DNA of 5,127 nucleotides from NCBI GenBank assembly GCA_021775655.1, contig JAJFHK010000437.1:1-5127 (forward strand), read 5' to 3'. Position 1 is the first letter of the stretch, and each line of letters opens with the position of its first letter. This stretch comes from Filomicrobium sp. (lineage in GTDB: Bacteria; Pseudomonadota; Alphaproteobacteria; Rhizobiales; Hyphomicrobiaceae). The translations under genes were made by a program, and so were the position numbers. Shown in pieces: positions 1-5,127 of the stretch. The notes beneath the pieces were generated by a model that ran no database searches, was not told the origin of the DNA, and saw nothing but the letters and a program-made list of their open reading frames with translations.

Positions 1-1
1 T

Positions 2-178
2 GATGGCCGAGAAATCGCCAAAACGCTTGGCGGCAAACCCTTTTTCTCACGCGCGCCCTGGTTGATGCTGCAATCCCGCAGCCGATACGTTCCGCACGAA
101 CTTCGCCAGCGCTTCAACAACAACGGCGACCTGCGCATGGCGGGCTACAAACTTGAAAAAATCTGGCCGGAAGACTAG
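2..178 (+). CDS. 3' end of an unrecognised protein gene (C-terminal 58 residues)
   Basis: An open frame runs in from the left edge and stops at TAG 176-178, so only the C-terminal 58 residues are visible. The tail is rich in basic and aromatic residues and ends in ...GYKLEKIWPED. It contains the stretches GGKPFFSRAPWLML and SRYVPHELRQRF. No catalytic motif, membrane segment or repeat can be assigned in this fragment, and I do not recognise the family. It looks coding because the frame is open to the window edge, the composition is protein-like, and G and C are frequent in third positions. The gene converges on the minus-strand 65-residue gene, with about 300 non-coding bases between them. No terminator of its own was found just after the stop. 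The function is unknown without the upstream part. Confidence 0.72.
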   Translation, partial: DGREIAKTLGGKPFFSRAPWLMLQSRSRYVPHELRQRFNNNGDLRMAGYKLEKIWPED

Positions 179-307
179 CGGCTTCGTTCTTGTCCGTCGG
201 ATGGCGATCACTCACAGACAGGCCGCCTCGGGTAACGCGCCAATTGCCATATGCTCCAAAGTTCGCTTGCAACGTGTTGAACGAATCGGAGTTCGCCCAT
301 CGCGGCA

Positions 308-342
308 GCCTGCGCCGAAAGTGCAGCGCAGGCCCGTAGGGC
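308..342. repeat. Two abutting perfect GC-rich inverted repeats
   Basis: The arms GCCTGCGC (308-315) and GCGCAGGC (326-333) are an exact 8-base inverted repeat around a 10-base loop. It is followed at once, sharing two bases, by GCCC-GTA-GGGC (332-342). Neither has a T run on the side needed for a terminator: on the plus strand they are followed by A residues, and reading leftwards they lie past the terminator at 343-379. They could be part of a structured RNA, a dispersed intergenic repeat, or an incidental result of GC-rich sequence. Which strand, if either, is transcribed here cannot be told from the sequence. Confidence 0.5.
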
Positions 343-379
343 AAAAAATCAGCGCGCAAGCCCAAATCGGGCGCACGCT
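343..379 (-). terminator. Intrinsic (Rho-independent) terminator of the 65-residue gene's transcript
   Basis: Read on the minus strand, a GC-rich stem forms between 369-379 and 351-363. Its loop-proximal half is GCCC/GGGC around the 5-base loop GATTT. After a 2-base bulge, seven more pairs continue to the base of the stem. The only mismatch on the plus strand (C355 with A375) becomes a G-U pair in minus-strand RNA, which favours that direction. The stem is followed by GA and then six T residues (complement of A343-348), as in a classic intrinsic terminator. The nearest upstream gene in this direction is the 65-residue gene, whose stop lies about 110 bases before the stem, so it is the likely owner. 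A separate small RNA ending here is the alternative. Confidence 0.75.
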
Positions 380-469
380 TCGAGCGGTGCACTGGCACAG
401 CCATTGGCCGCAAATTTTATATGACCGGGAGACCGCCGGCGCAATACGCGCCAGCCAAATCAATTAGGT

Positions 470-499
470 CAGGGACGTCGGACCCGCTTAGCGTCCCTG
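470..499 (-). repeat. Inverted repeat spanning the stop codon of the 65-residue gene
   Basis: The arms CAGGGACG (470-477) and CGTCCCTG (492-499) are exact complements with a 14-base loop that contains the gene's stop codon (488-490). In minus-strand RNA this would fold the last codons and the stop into an 8-base-pair stem. No T run follows, so it is not by itself a good intrinsic terminator. It may protect the message end or mark the 5' side of a structured 3' region that ends at the terminator 343-379. Confidence 0.5.
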
Positions 500-685
500 C
501 GACGCCGACAGGCACTCTGTCAGCATAACCTTTTCAAGCCTTTCGAGATCTTCAGGGATCTCTTCGCCGGCATCACGATGCTTTTGGATACAGTCGCGCA
601 CAGCGGCATAGCATTCACGTGGGTCGTCGATTTCGTCGATAAGCCCGTTCAGTTCGGTGACGTCTTGCACCACACTCGCATTCAT
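488..685 (-). CDS. Small acidic protein of 65 residues, function unknown
   Basis: The product is short and acidic. Residues 8-24 (DVTELNGLIDEIDDPRE) and 44-58 (PEDLERLEKVMLTEC) look like amphipathic helices joined by a charged linker, and the chain ends in SQGR. There are three cysteines (25, 32, 58) with no metal-site spacing, and no signal peptide or membrane segment. I chose the ATG at 683-685 because AAGGA (complement of 693-697) sits 7 bases upstream. The frame stays open to an ATG at 785-787, but that start has no ribosome binding site and would add 34 residues of less ordered composition. The gene stands alone, with a terminator about 110 bases beyond its stop and an inverted repeat upstream. 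I have an unverified memory of similar short conserved proteins in Hyphomicrobiales, but I cannot name a family and propose no function. Confidence 0.75.
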   Translation of the reverse strand: MNASVVQDVTELNGLIDEIDDPRECYAAVRDCIQKHRDAGEEIPEDLERLEKVMLTECLSASQGR

Positions 686-692
686 TTTGCGA

Positions 693-697
693 TCCTT
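693..697 (-). promoter_or_regulatory. Ribosome binding site of the 65-residue gene
   Basis: AAGGA on the minus strand lies 7 bases before the ATG at 683-685. It decides the start in favour of the 65-residue form over the longer 99-residue reading from the ATG at 785-787, which lacks such a site. Confidence 0.65.
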
Positions 698-750
698 TTC
701 CGTTTCCTCACTGGTCCATCGGCATCCGTCAGGGGGCGATCTGAACCAGA

Positions 751-778
751 AACCAATCAAGTTTGCCTTCGATTGGTT
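751..778 (-). promoter_or_regulatory. Perfect 8-base inverted repeat upstream of the 65-residue gene
   Basis: The arms AACCAATC (751-758) and GATTGGTT (771-778) are exact complements, with equivalent positions 20 bases apart, close to two helical turns. This suits a dimeric regulator binding DNA. In minus-strand RNA the stem could grow by a G-U and an A-U pair to 10 pairs with an 8-base loop, so a leader hairpin is equally possible. It lies 66 bases upstream of the ATG of the 65-residue gene. No T run follows, so it is not an attenuator of the usual kind. Whether it acts as operator, leader hairpin or neither is inference. Confidence 0.4.
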
Positions 779-952
779 AGTAAGCATTTACGCATCATAG
801 CGCAGTCTTCAACCCAGTAATGTTCCAATAGTAACCGGCAGTGGCGATGAACCAACACTTAACGTCCGTGACTTCGGCACTGCACAACGACTCATGGCAC
901 CCGCTCAGGGCGATCCGATTACGGCGGGTGATTGCTTCTGACAAGTCACCTT

Positions 953-981
953 TTGGACCTTCCCCAACACTCTTGTAAGAT
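953..981 (+). promoter_or_regulatory. Weak sigma-70-like promoter candidate for the S58 peptidase gene
   Basis: TTGGAC (953-958) and TAAGAT (976-981) are separated by exactly 17 bases. The first keeps the TTG of the -35 box, and the second matches four of six -10 positions. A start near 988 would leave a leader of about 94 bases. The match is modest and could arise by chance in a gap this long. Confidence 0.25.
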
Positions 982-1081
982 TGCGTGAACTAGCTTTGAA
1001 GCTCGACAACAACGCGGCTTAGACAACCCTGCGAACGGCAAGGTCCTATCCCCCTCCAACAACTACATTTTGAATTCCAGC

Positions 1082-2095
1082 ATGACCCAGCCCACCAGGC
1101 GAAACCTCATTACCGACATCGAAGGCATTGCCGTCGGCAATGCAGACGATGCGACAATATGCTCTGGGGTTACGATCGTGTTACCTCCAGCCGGTACCAT
1201 CGCTGCTGTTGATGTGCGAGGCGGCGGCCCGGGCACAATGGAAACTGACGCACTTGGACCCGACGGCACAGTCGAAGAGGTTCATGCTCTGGTGCTTTCT
1301 GGTGGCTCTGCCTTTGGTATGTCGGCAGCGTCCGGCGTTCGCGACTGGCTTGCAGAAAAGGAAATCGGGTTTCAAATCCGGGAAGCCCGTGTACCAATCG
1401 TCGCACAAGCTATTCTCTTCGACCTGCTGAACGGCGGCGCCAAGGACGGGCTTTCGGAAGCTTACAACCAGTTGGCCAGACAAGCTTGCGCGGCTGCGGC
1501 TACCGGCGAATTTGCGCTTGGAAGTTCAGGTGCCGGATATGGCGCAACAACGGCAAACCTGCGTGGCGGCCTCGGCAGCGCGTCGTTTGATCTAGGCAAC
1601 GGCCTGTCAGTTGCAGCGCTCGTGGCGGCAAACCCCGTTGGGACGGTCACGATCGACACAACGCCGAATTTCTGGGCTCATCCCTTCGAACGCGATGGCG
1701 AATTTGGAGGGCTTGGCTGGCCCGTTGACTGGAAAGGTCCGCCCAATCCACCAGTTCTCAAGGGCGGCGTAAAGGAAAGCACGACGCTTGCGGTGATTGC
1801 CACCGACGCGATCCTCGACAAACGCTCAGCCCGGCGCCTCGCAATCATGGCTCAGACCGGCTTGGCCCGTGCGATTCACCCCGTGCATACACCCCTTGAT
1901 GGCGACGTCGTCTTTGCACTCGCCACCGGCAAAATGCCGCTCAAAGACCCTATTGTCGATCTGGCCCGGCTCGGCAGCGCCGCCGCCGACACGCTCGCGC
2001 GTGCCATCGCCCGCGCCATTTTTGAGGCGGCACCTATCCCCGCCGGCTGGACAGCATCTCCCGCGTACGCTGAGCGCTTCCCGCGCCTCTCCTGA
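1082..2095 (+). CDS. P1-family (S58, DmpA/NylC-like) self-cleaving peptidase or amidohydrolase homologue
   Basis: This 337-residue product fits the S58 family (DmpA, BapA, NylC, mycobacterial Rv1333). These Ntn-like hydrolases are made as one chain, cut themselves once and use the freed N-terminal Ser or Thr as nucleophile. Family motifs appear in order: VRGGGPGTMETD (45-56), VLSGGSAFGMSAASGV (71-86), RVPIVAQAILFDL (103-115), GSSGAGYGATT (147-157), then STTLAVIATDA (233-243) and HTPLDGDVVFALATG (269-283). By alignment from memory with NylC, where cleavage is Asn266-Thr267, the nucleophile should be Thr234. The residue before it is Ser233, not Asn. The substrate is unknown; members act on D-amino-acyl, beta-amino-acyl or 6-aminohexanoate amides. 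No signal peptide is seen, so it is probably cytoplasmic. The ATG at 1082 is preferred over the TTG at 1070; neither has a clear ribosome binding site. purB follows after 124 bases, probably as a separate unit. Confidence 0.92.
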   Translation: MTQPTRRNLITDIEGIAVGNADDATICSGVTIVLPPAGTIAAVDVRGGGPGTMETDALGPDGTVEEVHALVLSGGSAFGMSAASGVRDWLAEKEIGFQIREARVPIVAQAILFDLLNGGAKDGLSEAYNQLARQACAAAATGEFALGSSGAGYGATTANLRGGLGSASFDLGNGLSVAALVAANPVGTVTIDTTPNFWAHPFERDGEFGGLGWPVDWKGPPNPPVLKGGVKESTTLAVIATDAILDKRSARRLAIMAQTGLARAIHPVHTPLDGDVVFALATGKMPLKDPIVDLARLGSAAADTLARAIARAIFEAAPIPAGWTASPAYAERFPRLS

Positions 2096-2219
2096 ACGGC
2101 GTCCCGAGTTATCCAATGAGCCATTGCCATTGCCACCGCCAGGGTGTTAGCAGCCCCTCTTAACCGTTCAACGACCTGTTCCGTGCCCTCGCACGATCAA
2201 AACGAAAAGAAGACCGCCC

Positions 2220-3521
2220 ATGATTCCGCGATACTCCCGCCCTGAGATGACCGCTATTTGGTCTCCCGAGGCCCGCTTTCGCATCTGGTTTGAAATCGAG
2301 GCCCATGCAGCAACCGCCATGGCCGAGATCGGCATGATTCCCAAAGAGTCTGCCGAAGCGATTTGGGAAAAGGGCGGCAGCGCCGAATTTGATATTGCCA
2401 AGATTGATGAGATTGAAGCTGTCACCAAACATGACGTCATCGCCTTTCTGACCCACCTAGGAGAATTCATTGGCCCGGATTCCCGTTTCGTCCACCAGGG
2501 CATGACATCTTCAGACGTCCTCGATACCTGCCTTAACGTACAGCTCACCCGTGCCGCCGACCTGCTTCTGGACGACCTCGACCGGTTGCTGGCAGCGCTC
2601 AAGACCCGTGCCGGACAACACAAAACCACGCTCACCATCGGCCGCAGCCACGGCATCCACGCCGAACCGACAACCTTCGGTATCAAGCTCGCCTACGCCT
2701 ATGCGGAATTCCAGCGCAACCACGACAGGCTGGTTGCAGCACGCCGAGAAATCGCGACCTGCGCGATTTCGGGAGCAATCGGCACATTTGCAAACATCGA
2801 TCCGCGCGTTGAAGAACACGTCGCCGCAAAAATGGGCCTGACGCCTGAGCCTGTTTCGACGCAAGTCATCCCAAGAGACCGGCACGCTATGTTTTTCGCC
2901 ACGCTCGCCGTCATCGCCTCATCGATCGAGCGACTGGCCACTGAAATACGCCATCTGCAACGCACCGAGGTGCTCGAAGCCGAGGAGTACTTCTCACCCG
3001 GCCAGAAGGGCTCATCGGCTATGCCACACAAGCGCAACCCTGTGCTGACGGAAAATCTGACTGGCCTTGCCCGAATGGTTCGCGCCTATGCGCTTCCTGC
3101 AATGGAAAATGTCGCGCTTTGGCATGAACGCGATATCTCGCACTCCTCCGTGGAGCGCATGATCGGGCCGGACGCTACAGTCACGTTGGACTTCGCTCTC
3201 AACCGCCTTGCCGGCGTCATTGAAAAGCTCGTCGTCTACCCCGAACGCATGCAAGAAAACCTCGACAAGCTCTGCGGTTTGCACAACTCACAGCGTATTC
3301 TCTTGGCCCTCACGCAAAAGGGGCTCTCGCGCGAAGACGCGTATGCCGCAGTGCAGCGCAACGCCATGAAGACTTGGAACGAAGGCGCGGACTTCCTGAG
3401 CGAGCTGAAAGCCGACCCTGACGTCGCCAAGCATCTCTCAACTGCCGAACTCGATCAGATGTTCGATATTGCCTACCACTTGAAACATGTCGACACGATC
3501 TTCGCTCGCGTGTTTGGTTAG
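2220..3521 (+). CDS. purB: Adenylosuccinate lyase
   Basis: PurB acts twice in cytoplasmic purine synthesis: it splits SAICAR to AICAR plus fumarate, and adenylosuccinate to AMP plus fumarate. The 433-residue chain is full length for the bacterial homotetrameric enzyme of the fumarase/aspartase superfamily. Visible landmarks are KHDV with His71, GMTSSDVLD (94-102), GRSHGIHAEPTTFG (141-154) with His144 as the likely general acid, and the superfamily signature GQKGSSAMPHKRNP (261-274) with the catalytic serine in the SS pair at 265-266. WHERDISHSSVER (301-313) follows, and the C-terminus is HVDTIFARVFG. The ATG at 2220 opens the typical MIPRYSRPEM start and follows a purine-rich AAAAGAAGA. At 353-359 the chain reads GLHNSQR, where I recall GLVHSQR in relatives, so two residues differ beside a kept SQR. 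The 124-base leader shows no clear promoter or riboswitch. A serine hydrolase gene follows after 85 bases. Confidence 0.98.
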   Translation: MIPRYSRPEMTAIWSPEARFRIWFEIEAHAATAMAEIGMIPKESAEAIWEKGGSAEFDIAKIDEIEAVTKHDVIAFLTHLGEFIGPDSRFVHQGMTSSDVLDTCLNVQLTRAADLLLDDLDRLLAALKTRAGQHKTTLTIGRSHGIHAEPTTFGIKLAYAYAEFQRNHDRLVAARREIATCAISGAIGTFANIDPRVEEHVAAKMGLTPEPVSTQVIPRDRHAMFFATLAVIASSIERLATEIRHLQRTEVLEAEEYFSPGQKGSSAMPHKRNPVLTENLTGLARMVRAYALPAMENVALWHERDISHSSVERMIGPDATVTLDFALNRLAGVIEKLVVYPERMQENLDKLCGLHNSQRILLALTQKGLSREDAYAAVQRNAMKTWNEGADFLSELKADPDVAKHLSTAELDQMFDIAYHLKHVDTIFARVFG

Positions 3522-3606
3522 GCGGTACACACCACCAGTCGTCCTGATCGCTGCCGGCAACTGTGATGCGACCGAAGCAAATTTGGCTGAATAGTAGAAA
3601 CACCTT

Positions 3607-4185
3607 ATGCGCACCGCCGACGCAGAAATCCTGATCATCCCCGGCTGGTCTGGTTCCGAAGAAGACCATTGGCAAAGCCGATGGCAACGCAGTCTCAAGA
3701 CCGCAAGGCGTGTCGAGCAGGAAGACTGGTTCGAGCCCAGCCTCGACGCCTGGAGGGGACGTATTCAAGCTGCCGTTGCCGAAGCCGCGCGCCCGGTCGT
3801 TCTTGTAGCCCACAGCCTCGGGGTGGCAACAACCGTCCACGCCGCCGCAGCGCTCCCTCATGAAAGAATTGCCGGCGCTTATCTCGTCGCCCCCGCCGAT
3901 GTCGACAACGCCGACAAATGGCCAATCACACGGGGTTACGATCCTGTACATTCGCTACAGGGGTTTGCCCCAGTGCCCCGCGAACGGCTTCCGTTTCCCT
4001 CCATGCTCGTCGCATCAGCAAACGACCCCTACTGCTCACTCAAAAGAGCAAAGGAACTGGCCGGCAACTGGGGCGCCAAAGTCATCGAAGCTGGAGAGTG
4101 CGCACATTTGAACGTTTCTTCTGGCCACGGGCCATGGCCGGAAGGATTGCTGAGATTTGGGCTGTTCATGAAGGAACTCGGCTGA
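3607..4185 (+). CDS. RBBP9/YdeN-family alpha/beta serine hydrolase
   Basis: The 192-residue product is a small, lid-less alpha/beta hydrolase of the RBBP9/YdeN (COG3545-type) family. It starts with the strand and turn ILIIPGWSGSEEDHW (8-22). The nucleophile elbow is VAHSLG with Ser70, the acid is Asp140 in ASANDPYC (136-143), and the base is His167 in AHLNVSSGHGPWPEG (166-180). The last motif is characteristic of the family, and the length matches its usual 180-200 residues. There is no signal peptide, so it is cytoplasmic. The natural substrate of bacterial members is mostly unknown; esterase-like activity is the usual guess. The ATG at 3607 gives a complete N-terminal strand, but the upstream sequence has only a weak purine-rich site. 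The gene lies 85 bases after purB on the same strand with no terminator evident between, so co-transcription is possible. It ends 20 bases from purQ, which runs the other way. Confidence 0.93.
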   Translation: MRTADAEILIIPGWSGSEEDHWQSRWQRSLKTARRVEQEDWFEPSLDAWRGRIQAAVAEAARPVVLVAHSLGVATTVHAAAALPHERIAGAYLVAPADVDNADKWPITRGYDPVHSLQGFAPVPRERLPFPSMLVASANDPYCSLKRAKELAGNWGAKVIEAGECAHLNVSSGHGPWPEGLLRFGLFMKELG

Positions 4186-4196
4186 CAAACGCCGAG
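4177..4196 (-). terminator. Weak terminator-like hairpin between the convergent hydrolase gene and purQ
   Basis: CTCGGC (4177-4182) and GCCGAG (4191-4196) form a 6-pair GC-rich stem with an 8-base loop in the junction of the two convergent genes. Reading from purQ it is followed by TTCCTTC, a broken T tract; reading from the hydrolase gene no T tract follows. It could end the purQ transcript weakly. The hydrolase stop codon (4183-4185) lies in the loop. Confidence 0.3.
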
Positions 4197-4205
4197 GCCG
4201 CCGGA

Positions 4206-4910
4206 TCAAGCAGCGGCTTCCATAACAGATACGACGGCGCTTTCGAAGATACGCCGACCATCGGTTCCGCCTAGCGCAGTTTCAAATAGGCGCTCGGGAT
4301 GCGGCATCATTCCTAGAACACGGCCCGTGGGATCGCTGATTCCCGCTATACCACGTTGGGATCCATTTAGATTGCCCGCTTCGGTGACTTCGCCCTCTGC
4401 ATCGCAATAGCGGAAGGCAACCTGATTCTCACCTTCCAGCCTATCGAGCGTCGCCTCGTCGGCGAAGTAATTGCCGTCATGGTGAGCAATCGGAACGCGA
4501 GCGACTTCCTTCTCGCGGTAGCAGTTGGTGAAAAATGTCTCGTGATTGTCACAGCGGATGAAGACGTCGCGGCAAATGAATAAGAGCGAAGCATTACGCA
4601 TCAGCGCGCCCGGAAGCAGACCCGTCTCAAGCAGCACTTGGAAACCATTGCAGATTCCGATAACCGGCATCCCGGCTTTGGCCTTGGCGACAACATCCCG
4701 CATGATCGGTGAGTGCGCAGCCATTGCTCCGCAACGCAAATAGTCGCCGTAAGAAAAGCCGCCCGGCAACACGATGAAGTCGCTTGCCGGAACCTCGGAA
4801 TCTCCGTGCCAAACCATATTGGCGCTGAAACCCGTGACAGCTTCAGTTGCGACCTTAACGTCGCGATCACAGTTGGAGCCGGGAAAAACAATAACCGAGG
4901 CGCGGATCAT
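4206..4910 (-). CDS. purQ: Phosphoribosylformylglycinamidine synthase, glutamine amidotransferase subunit PurQ
   Basis: PurQ is the class I glutaminase of the PurSQL complex. It releases ammonia from glutamine, which PurL uses to turn FGAR into FGAM with ATP. Its 234 residues are somewhat longer than the usual 220-230. Visible motifs are [12 protein letters not shown] (6-17), [16 protein letters not shown] (47-62), the nucleophile Cys87 in [21 protein letters not shown], the PurQ-type [12 protein letters not shown] (141-152), and the triad His204 and Glu206 in [10 protein letters not shown] stretch around 169-183 ([15 protein letters not shown]) accounts for the extra length. The ATG at 4908-4910 gives the normal N-terminus and follows a purine-rich GAAAGAAA. 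In relatives purS commonly lies directly upstream, but no PurS-like sequence is visible in the 217 bases before this start. Two weak promoter-like pairs occur there, so the gene may start its own transcript. Confidence 0.97.
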   Translation of the reverse strand: MIRASVIVFPGSNCDRDVKVATEAVTGFSANMVWHGDSEVPASDFIVLPGGFSYGDYLRCGAMAAHSPIMRDVVAKAKAGMPVIGICNGFQVLLETGLLPGALMRNASLLFICRDVFIRCDNHETFFTNCYREKEVARVPIAHHDGNYFADEATLDRLEGENQVAFRYCDAEGEVTEAGNLNGSQRGIAGISDPTGRVLGMMPHPERLFETALGGTDGRRIFESAVVSVMEAAA

Positions 4911-5008
4911 AGCGGTTTCTTTCGAAAGTCTGAATCTTCCAGATGTTTAGTGTGCGGACAACTTTACTGCAACTCAATCAGTGGCCCTTAGCCTGATCCA
5001 ATTAGTGG

Positions 5009-5127
5009 GTGGGGCAAAAATTGCTGGATAAACTCGTCCGTAACCTACTGGGGACACTGGCATGGAGAATCGGCTGGCTGGTAACGCTGGCCGGCTTGAT
5101 CCCACCCGGCATGCAGGTATTCGACAA
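5009..5127 (+). CDS. Possible 5' end of a membrane protein gene, cut by the window edge
   Basis: From GTG 5009 the frame stays open to the window end (39 codons), with an in-frame TAG just upstream at 5003-5005. The product begins with a polar amphipathic stretch (QKLLDKLVRNLL). A hydrophobic segment follows (residues 13-31, including LAWRIGWLVTLAGLI), then PPGMQVFD, as might be expected for an inner-membrane protein. Most third codon positions are G or C. Against it, no ribosome binding site precedes the GTG or the alternative TTG at 5021, and other frames are also open over this short length. The orientation would be divergent from purQ, across about 98 bases. I do not recognise a family. 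Confidence 0.33.
   Translation, partial: MGQKLLDKLVRNLLGTLAWRIGWLVTLAGLIPPGMQVFD

Larger units (their letters stand above)
179..487. other. Non-coding gap rich in hairpins between two convergent genes
   Basis: This stretch of about 300 bases carries no convincing gene. Open frames of 80 to 104 codons exist on both strands, but they overlap one another, lack ribosome binding sites and give arginine/cysteine-rich products without family features. The gap does hold three neighbouring GC-rich hairpins between 308 and 379 and one more at 470-499, across the stop codon of the small minus-strand gene. The hairpin at 351-379 with its following T run is called separately as a terminator. The part from 179 to about 300 shows nothing I can name. 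Confidence 0.6.
686..1081. other. Long divergent gap between the 65-residue gene and the S58 peptidase gene
   Basis: These about 400 bases should carry the control regions of both flanking genes, which point away from each other. Visible items are the inverted repeat at 751-778, a second one at 898-930 (CACCCGC and GCGGGTG around 19 bases), and a weak sigma-70-like promoter candidate at 953-981. A 43-codon open frame (847-978) has no ribosome binding site and no recognisable product, so it is not called. No clear promoter for the minus-strand gene stands out. TATGAT occurs on that strand around 795-800 but lacks a properly spaced -35 box. Confidence 0.5.

Noticed and set aside
153..467. Plus-strand 104-codon frame, with minus-strand frames at 114-413 and 212-463 over the same DNA
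   Set aside because: All three overlap each other and the hairpin region, start without ribosome binding sites (the plus one at TTG inside the previous gene) and give arginine/cysteine-rich products with no family features.
686..787. N-terminal extension of the 65-residue protein to an ATG at 785-787
   Set aside because: There is no ribosome binding site before that ATG, whereas AAGGA stands 7 bases before the inner ATG. The extension also covers the inverted repeat.
847..978. 43-codon plus-strand open frame in the divergent gap
   Set aside because: It has no ribosome binding site, its product is unremarkable, and it overlaps the promoter candidate and the second inverted repeat.
2096..2219. 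Gap before purB, searched for a riboswitch, purine-type regulator site or terminator
   Set aside because: Only a short doubled CATTGC and scattered weak complementarity were seen; no recognisable motif and no T run after a stem.
4911..5000. Promoter-like pairs upstream of purQ on the minus strand (TTGCAG with TAAACA, TTGTCC with AAGATT, each at 17 bases)
   Set aside because: Each matches only three or four of six positions and the two overlap, so neither can be preferred over chance.
5016..5020. Run of five A residues, possibly the T run of a terminator reading leftwards
   Set aside because: The bases before it on the minus strand do not form a GC-rich stem.
1..5127. tRNA, rRNA, CRISPR array, insertion sequence or phage attachment site
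   Set aside because: I saw no T-loop consensus in a cloverleaf context, no regularly spaced repeats, no transposase or integrase frame and no flanking direct repeats.

Overview
The window looks like ordinary chromosomal sequence from an alphaproteobacterium, most likely one of the Hyphomicrobiales (Rhizobiales). The case rests on the PurB protein, whose length and run of motifs fit the type I recall from that order, and on the short separate PurQ, which implies a three-part PurSQL enzyme and not the fused enzyme of gammaproteobacteria. G/C at third codon positions is fairly high. This placement is from memory of the families, not from a search.

Layout from left to right. The 3' end of an unrecognised plus-strand gene (to 178) is followed by a non-coding stretch (179-487) rich in hairpins. 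That stretch holds a well-formed intrinsic terminator reading leftwards (343-379). The terminator most likely serves a small minus-strand gene for a 65-residue acidic protein (488-685). A long gap (686-1081) contains an inverted repeat upstream of the small gene and a weak promoter candidate for the next gene. Then come, on the plus strand, a P1-family/S58 self-cleaving peptidase homologue (1082-2095), purB for adenylosuccinate lyase (2220-3521) and a small RBBP9/YdeN-type serine hydrolase (3607-4185). purQ (4206-4910) lies on the minus strand and meets the hydrolase tail to tail across 20 bases. The last 119 bases may hold the start of a plus-strand membrane protein gene, diverging from purQ.

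Two genes belong to one pathway. PurQ supplies ammonia from glutamine for the FGAM synthase step, and PurB acts later at the SAICAR-to-AICAR step and again in making AMP from adenylosuccinate. They are on opposite strands here, so they cannot share a transcript, and purS is not directly upstream of purQ. The peptidase and the hydrolase have no evident link to purine synthesis.

I found no mobile element, CRISPR array, tRNA, rRNA or clear new multi-gene system. The observations most worth following are the 3' region of the 65-residue gene (a hairpin on the stop codon and a terminator about 110 bases further on, a possible source of a small RNA), the inverted repeat upstream of that gene, and the unusual residue at the predicted self-cleavage junction of the S58 homologue.
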